The position numbers and the translations under genes were made by a program. DNA of 64,000 nt, taken from positions 62,001-126,000 of the forward strand of contig NZ_MRTD01000016.1 of NCBI RefSeq assembly GCF_001956295.1. The letters run 5' to 3'. The stretch comes from Paenibacillus sp. FSL A5-0031. Lineage in GTDB: Bacteria > Bacillota > Bacilli > Paenibacillales > Paenibacillaceae. The notes below the pieces were generated by a model. That model worked only from the letters and a program-made list of their open reading frames with translations. It searched no databases and was not told the DNA's origin. Shown here piece after piece: positions 61,232 to 64,000 of the stretch (within the stretch, counting starts at the first letter, position 1; the number at the start of each line of letters is the position of its first letter).

Positions 61232-61705
61232 CTACTTGTTATTACGCAAATCATTCATCGAAAAGGTATGCTTAAAACCATATGCTGCTTCAACCTGCGT
61301 ATTTGGCTCATCGTGTCTAATTTTGAGTTTAACAATGCTTTTCACATTTAAGCATTTGCTGCTGCCGTTGGGCACATAAAGGCGGATAGGGCCTGCCTTC
61401 TGCAAAGGCAAGCCATTAATCCGGTAAAGCACAGCCGCCCGCTCAAGCTGCTCCCATGGAATAGTAGCCTCGAAAGAATCCCCCGCTTCAACAATTAAAT
61501 AAGATGGCGTCTTGGACGCTGCAGCATTCTCAGAATTATTGTCCCTCATCCATGCAGCGTACCATTGATATAAGTCAAATGCTTCACCTTCAGCATCCGG
61601 CACTCTGCCCGCTATAAGGAAACTTGCGCCCGAAAGCTTTGCCATCTCCTCTGGGGTCGTAGCGGACATTCCTATCTCAAAATGTTCAATCTTGATCTCA
61701 TGCAT
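61232..61705 (-). CDS. Small sulfite-oxidase-like Mo-cofactor-binding-domain protein
   Basis: 157 residues from the ATG at 61705; GGAGG lies further upstream, at the end of moaA. The C-terminal half (AAVLYRINGLPLQKAGPIRLYVPN) resembles the oxidoreductase molybdopterin-binding domain, but the protein is much shorter than the usual 200-residue domain and the cofactor-ligand cysteine is not evident. It overlaps the end of moaA, so it is co-transcribed with it. It may be a degenerate or accessory Moco-binding protein. Confidence 0.6.
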   Translation of the reverse strand: MHEIKIEHFEIGMSATTPEEMAKLSGASFLIAGRVPDAEGEAFDLYQWYAAWMRDNNSENAAASKTPSYLIVEAGDSFEATIPWEQLERAAVLYRINGLPLQKAGPIRLYVPNGSSKCLNVKSIVKLKIRHDEPNTQVEAAYGFKHTFSMNDLRNNK

Positions 61706-61715
61706 CAGCTGCTTC

Positions 61716-62717
61716 TCAGCCTCCAATCTGCGACATCCGCCGTTCGGTAGGAATATGAGTTTGTGCGCTGTCAGCCAGCTTAGCCGCCATTTCATGGTTT
61801 TCCGGCTTAATGTCCATCGATTTCAGCAGCAATTGCTGCATTTCCTCTGGATGCCCGAATGCTTCTCTTACATTCAGCTCATCTACCCAATATAAGCAAG
61901 GCTTAATGGACCCATCCGCTGTCAAGCGCAGCCGATTGCAATTGCTGCAGAAGTGATCGCTGATGGGATGAATAAGCCCGAAGGAGCCGCGGCCGCCCTT
62001 CATTTGCCAATCCTCTGAGGGGCCGTTTCCATGTACGTTTGGTCCGCGGCTAATCGTATAGCCCTCTTGCTCTGCTACTTCCAGTACACGTGAAAGCGGC
62101 AAATAATGCTTTTTCCAATTTTCATCCGCATGGCCGATTGGCATATATTCAATAAATCTAACATGCATCGGCTGCTCGTAGGCGAGTTTTAAAAATGCGG
62201 CAATTTCATCCTCATTTACTTCTTTAAGAAGGACGCAGTTCAGCTTAATAGGGTCGAAGCCTACTGCTGCTGCCGCTTCGATTCCTTCCATCACACGTTT
62301 TAATTCCCCGCTTCTTGCAATAAAACGAAATCTTGCGGAGTCCAGCGTATCTAAACTAATATTGACGCGATTCAAGCCTGCTGCACGAAGCGCTTCCGCT
62401 TGTTTGGCTAGAAAAACACCATTCGTCGTTAATGCTATATCTTTAATGCCAGCTATGGCAGATAATCTTTTAATTAAACCATCGAGACCCGGCCTTATAA
62501 GCGGCTCGCCTCCGGTAATGCGCAGCTTCGTAATGCCAAGCGCCGCACCCGCCTCAACAACCTCGACAATTTGATCATAGGAAAGTAAATTTTCTGATTC
62601 TGTGAATTCCATTCCTTCCTCAGGCATGCAATACAAGCATCGCAAATTACAACGATCCGTTACTGAAATACGCAAGTAATCGTGTACCCGTCCAAAACGA
62701 TCCGTCAATGTCGGCAT
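61716..62717 (-). CDS. moaA: GTP 3',8-cyclase MoaA
   Basis: 333 residues from the ATG at 62717 (AGGGAG upstream). The radical SAM cluster motif is CNLRCLYC; RITGGEPLIRPG and the C-terminal cluster CSNCNRLRLTADGSIKPC (CSNCNRLRLT) complete the MoaA pattern, ending in GG as expected. It starts molybdenum cofactor synthesis by cyclising GTP. It is divergent from the moaDE fusion, with 102 bp between. Confidence 0.95.
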   Translation of the reverse strand: MPTLTDRFGRVHDYLRISVTDRCNLRCLYCMPEEGMEFTESENLLSYDQIVEVVEAGAALGITKLRITGGEPLIRPGLDGLIKRLSAIAGIKDIALTTNGVFLAKQAEALRAAGLNRVNISLDTLDSARFRFIARSGELKRVMEGIEAAAAVGFDPIKLNCVLLKEVNEDEIAAFLKLAYEQPMHVRFIEYMPIGHADENWKKHYLPLSRVLEVAEQEGYTISRGPNVHGNGPSEDWQMKGGRGSFGLIHPISDHFCSNCNRLRLTADGSIKPCLYWVDELNVREAFGHPEEMQQLLLKSMDIKPENHEMAAKLADSAQTHIPTERRMSQIGG

Positions 62718-62819
62718 GACCTTCACTCCCTTTCTGTACGAGTATAAGCATAACATTTTTTCTTGAATTATGATATTCTATAAACAGCTTCAAGCCTATA
62801 CGATGAGAGGTTTTATACC

Positions 62820-63554
62820 ATGAAATATGACTGGATTATTAAACTATTTGCAGGGCTTCCCGAGCGAATTGGAGCCCCTTCCATACAGCTGCAATCTGAT
62901 TTGGAGAAAATGAGCGTAGCCGATCTGAAAGCCGCCATTTCTGACGAATACCCAGATCATCAAGCATTAATACAAATAGCTTTTATCGCATGCAACCACG
63001 TTTACGCCGCCGAGGATATGATCGTACACGCCTCTGACGAGCTAGCCCTGCTTCCGCCAGTATCCGGAGGAGAAGAGAAACAAGAGCTTGCCAAGGAGCC
63101 TATAGAGCGCTATATCGTAACAAACGATGTCATTAGCTCCGATGCTGTGCTTGCAAAAGTTATCGTACCGGAAAATGGTGCCTCAATTGCATTTGTAGGA
63201 ACAACGCGTGAATGGACACATGGGCAGCGTACGGTACGGCTTGAATATGAAGCGTATGCACCGATGGCCGTTGCAACGATGCAGCAAATCGGCAATGAAA
63301 TTGCCGAGCGCTGGCATGGCGCCTTATGTGCCATCAGCCATAGAATTGGCGTTGTTGGCCTCGCTGAGACAAGCGTCGTTATCGCGGTGTCTTCCCCCCA
63401 CCGTGACAGCTGCTACGAGGCGAGCCGCTATGCCATTGAACGTCTTAAACAAATCGTTCCTATATGGAAGAAAGAAATTTGGGAAGACGGATCAGAATGG
63501 AAAGGGCATCAGCTTGGCCCGTGGAATCCTACTGAACAATTAAAGGACTTTTAG
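62820..63554 (+). CDS. Molybdopterin synthase MoaD-MoaE fusion
   Basis: 244 residues. MoaD-like part 1-82 ends ALLPPVSGG, retaining the diglycine. After a short linker the MoaE part begins near 93 (RYIVTNDVISSDAVLAKV, SIAFVGTTREW, IEDGSEW-type KEIWEDGSEWKGHQLG). MoaD must have a free C-terminal diglycine to form a thiocarboxylate, so the chain is probably cleaved after SGG, as reported for the MoaX fusion of Mycobacterium tuberculosis. The usual active-site lysine of MoaE is plausible in KKEIWEDG. Confidence 0.88.
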   Translation: MKYDWIIKLFAGLPERIGAPSIQLQSDLEKMSVADLKAAISDEYPDHQALIQIAFIACNHVYAAEDMIVHASDELALLPPVSGGEEKQELAKEPIERYIVTNDVISSDAVLAKVIVPENGASIAFVGTTREWTHGQRTVRLEYEAYAPMAVATMQQIGNEIAERWHGALCAISHRIGVVGLAETSVVIAVSSPHRDSCYEASRYAIERLKQIVPIWKKEIWEDGSEWKGHQLGPWNPTEQLKDF

Positions 63555-63612
63555 AATTACAACTAGGCGTGTTGAACATGGCTTCACAATGCTTTTAAGG
63601 AGATTAGCAAAA

Positions 63613-64000
63613 ATGAACAAACCAATCATACAAAATAACGCTGCGCCTGAAATATCAGGCGTGGGATCAGCTCGTTATGCGAGACAAATCCGCTTCTCTC
63701 CCGTTGGAGAGAAAGGACAGCAGCTGCTTGCCGGCAGTCGCGCAGCGGTCGTTGGCATGGGTGCGCTTGGTTCTGTCATCGCCCAGCATTTGGTCAGATC
63801 CGGCGTTGGATATGTGCGTATTATAGACCGGGACATTATTGAATGGAGTAATTTACAGCGGCAAATGCTGTATACCGAAGAAGATGTATTATCGCTGCTC
63901 CCCAAAGCAGAGGCCGCTGCTGCGCATTTGCGAGCCATGAACAGCTCTGTCTTCATTGATCCGATAGTTGCTGATTTGACGGCAATGAATGCGGAGGAAT
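63613..64000 (+). CDS. moeB: MoeB/ThiF-family adenylyltransferase, 5' part
   Basis: The ATG at 63613 has AAGGAGATT upstream; the frame runs to the window end (129 codons seen). The ATP-binding VVGMGALGSVIAQHLV and NLQRQMLY are family features. Its position after the MoaD-MoaE fusion suggests it activates MoaD for molybdopterin synthesis, and the ThiF-like protein at 51546 serves ThiS. The C-terminal part with the zinc cysteines is outside the window. Confidence 0.88.
   Translation, partial: MNKPIIQNNAAPEISGVGSARYARQIRFSPVGEKGQQLLAGSRAAVVGMGALGSVIAQHLVRSGVGYVRIIDRDIIEWSNLQRQMLYTEEDVLSLLPKAEAAAAHLRAMNSSVFIDPIVADLTAMNAEE

Noticed and set aside
1..64000. tRNA and rRNA genes, transposases, phage structural genes
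   Set aside because: None recognised on reading; the fibre-like repeats have no phage genes beside them.

Overview
The window is chromosomal DNA from a low-to-mid GC, endospore-forming member of the Bacillota, most likely Paenibacillus or a close relative. The evidence is a near-canonical 74-residue GerE with a sigma-K-type promoter, a YhcN/YlaJ-type sporulation lipoprotein, a CgeB-like protein, a short SpsI-like nucleotidyltransferase, a FapR-type operator on fabH, a TPP-riboswitch thiamine operon and Gram-positive Shine-Dalgarno sequences throughout. I saw no rRNA, tRNA, insertion sequence, prophage or CRISPR array.

Layout. 1-4.8 kb: the 3' end of ptsI, an orphan GHKL sensor kinase, a Cache-GGDEF protein, a small gene paired with a retropepsin-like protease, and gerE. 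4.8-11 kb: a minus-strand operon of a very large double GT-C/PMT mannosyltransferase-like protein, a GtrB-like glycosyltransferase, GtrA and a class D-like sortase. 11-46 kb: a long surface-glycan locus. It holds GDP-fucose genes (manC, gmd, fcl), CDP-6-deoxyhexose genes (rfbF, rfbG and an epimerase/reductase), an SpsI/RmlA-like and a GalU-like nucleotidyltransferase, about a dozen glycosyltransferases, a truncated UDP-sugar dehydrogenase, an eroded capD-like gene, the sporulation lipoprotein, FapR-controlled fabH, four small genes, and a 1950-residue fibre protein built of decapeptide repeats. 46-48.6 kb: a Fur-type promoter driving two FecCD siderophore permeases. 48.7-54.8 kb: the thiamine operon thiC-thiF-thiES(fused)-thiG-thiO behind a TPP riboswitch. 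54.8-61.2 kb: a CotSA-like glycosyltransferase, an AI-2E family membrane protein, a YfkAB-type radical SAM protein, an HD-GYP protein and a YunD-type metallophosphatase. 61.2-64 kb: molybdenum cofactor genes (a small Mo-cofactor-domain protein, moaA, a moaD-moaE fusion and the start of moeB).

How the parts fit. The 11-46 kb locus looks like a sigma-K-controlled (late mother-cell) factory for a glycosylated spore surface layer. By eye I find sequences of the form AC-N16/17-CATAnnnTA upstream of several of its transcription units, the same form as upstream of gerE. Six proteins of the locus, including five different glycosyltransferases and one stand-alone 81-residue protein, share an unusual N-terminal module: a Lys/Arg-rich stretch followed by three or four tetrads of the form G-(aromatic or other)-x-x. 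I suggest this is a sorting or docking tag that assembles the enzymes on the forming spore surface, and that the 1950-residue fibre is a structural product of the same locus. This is inference from sequence alone.
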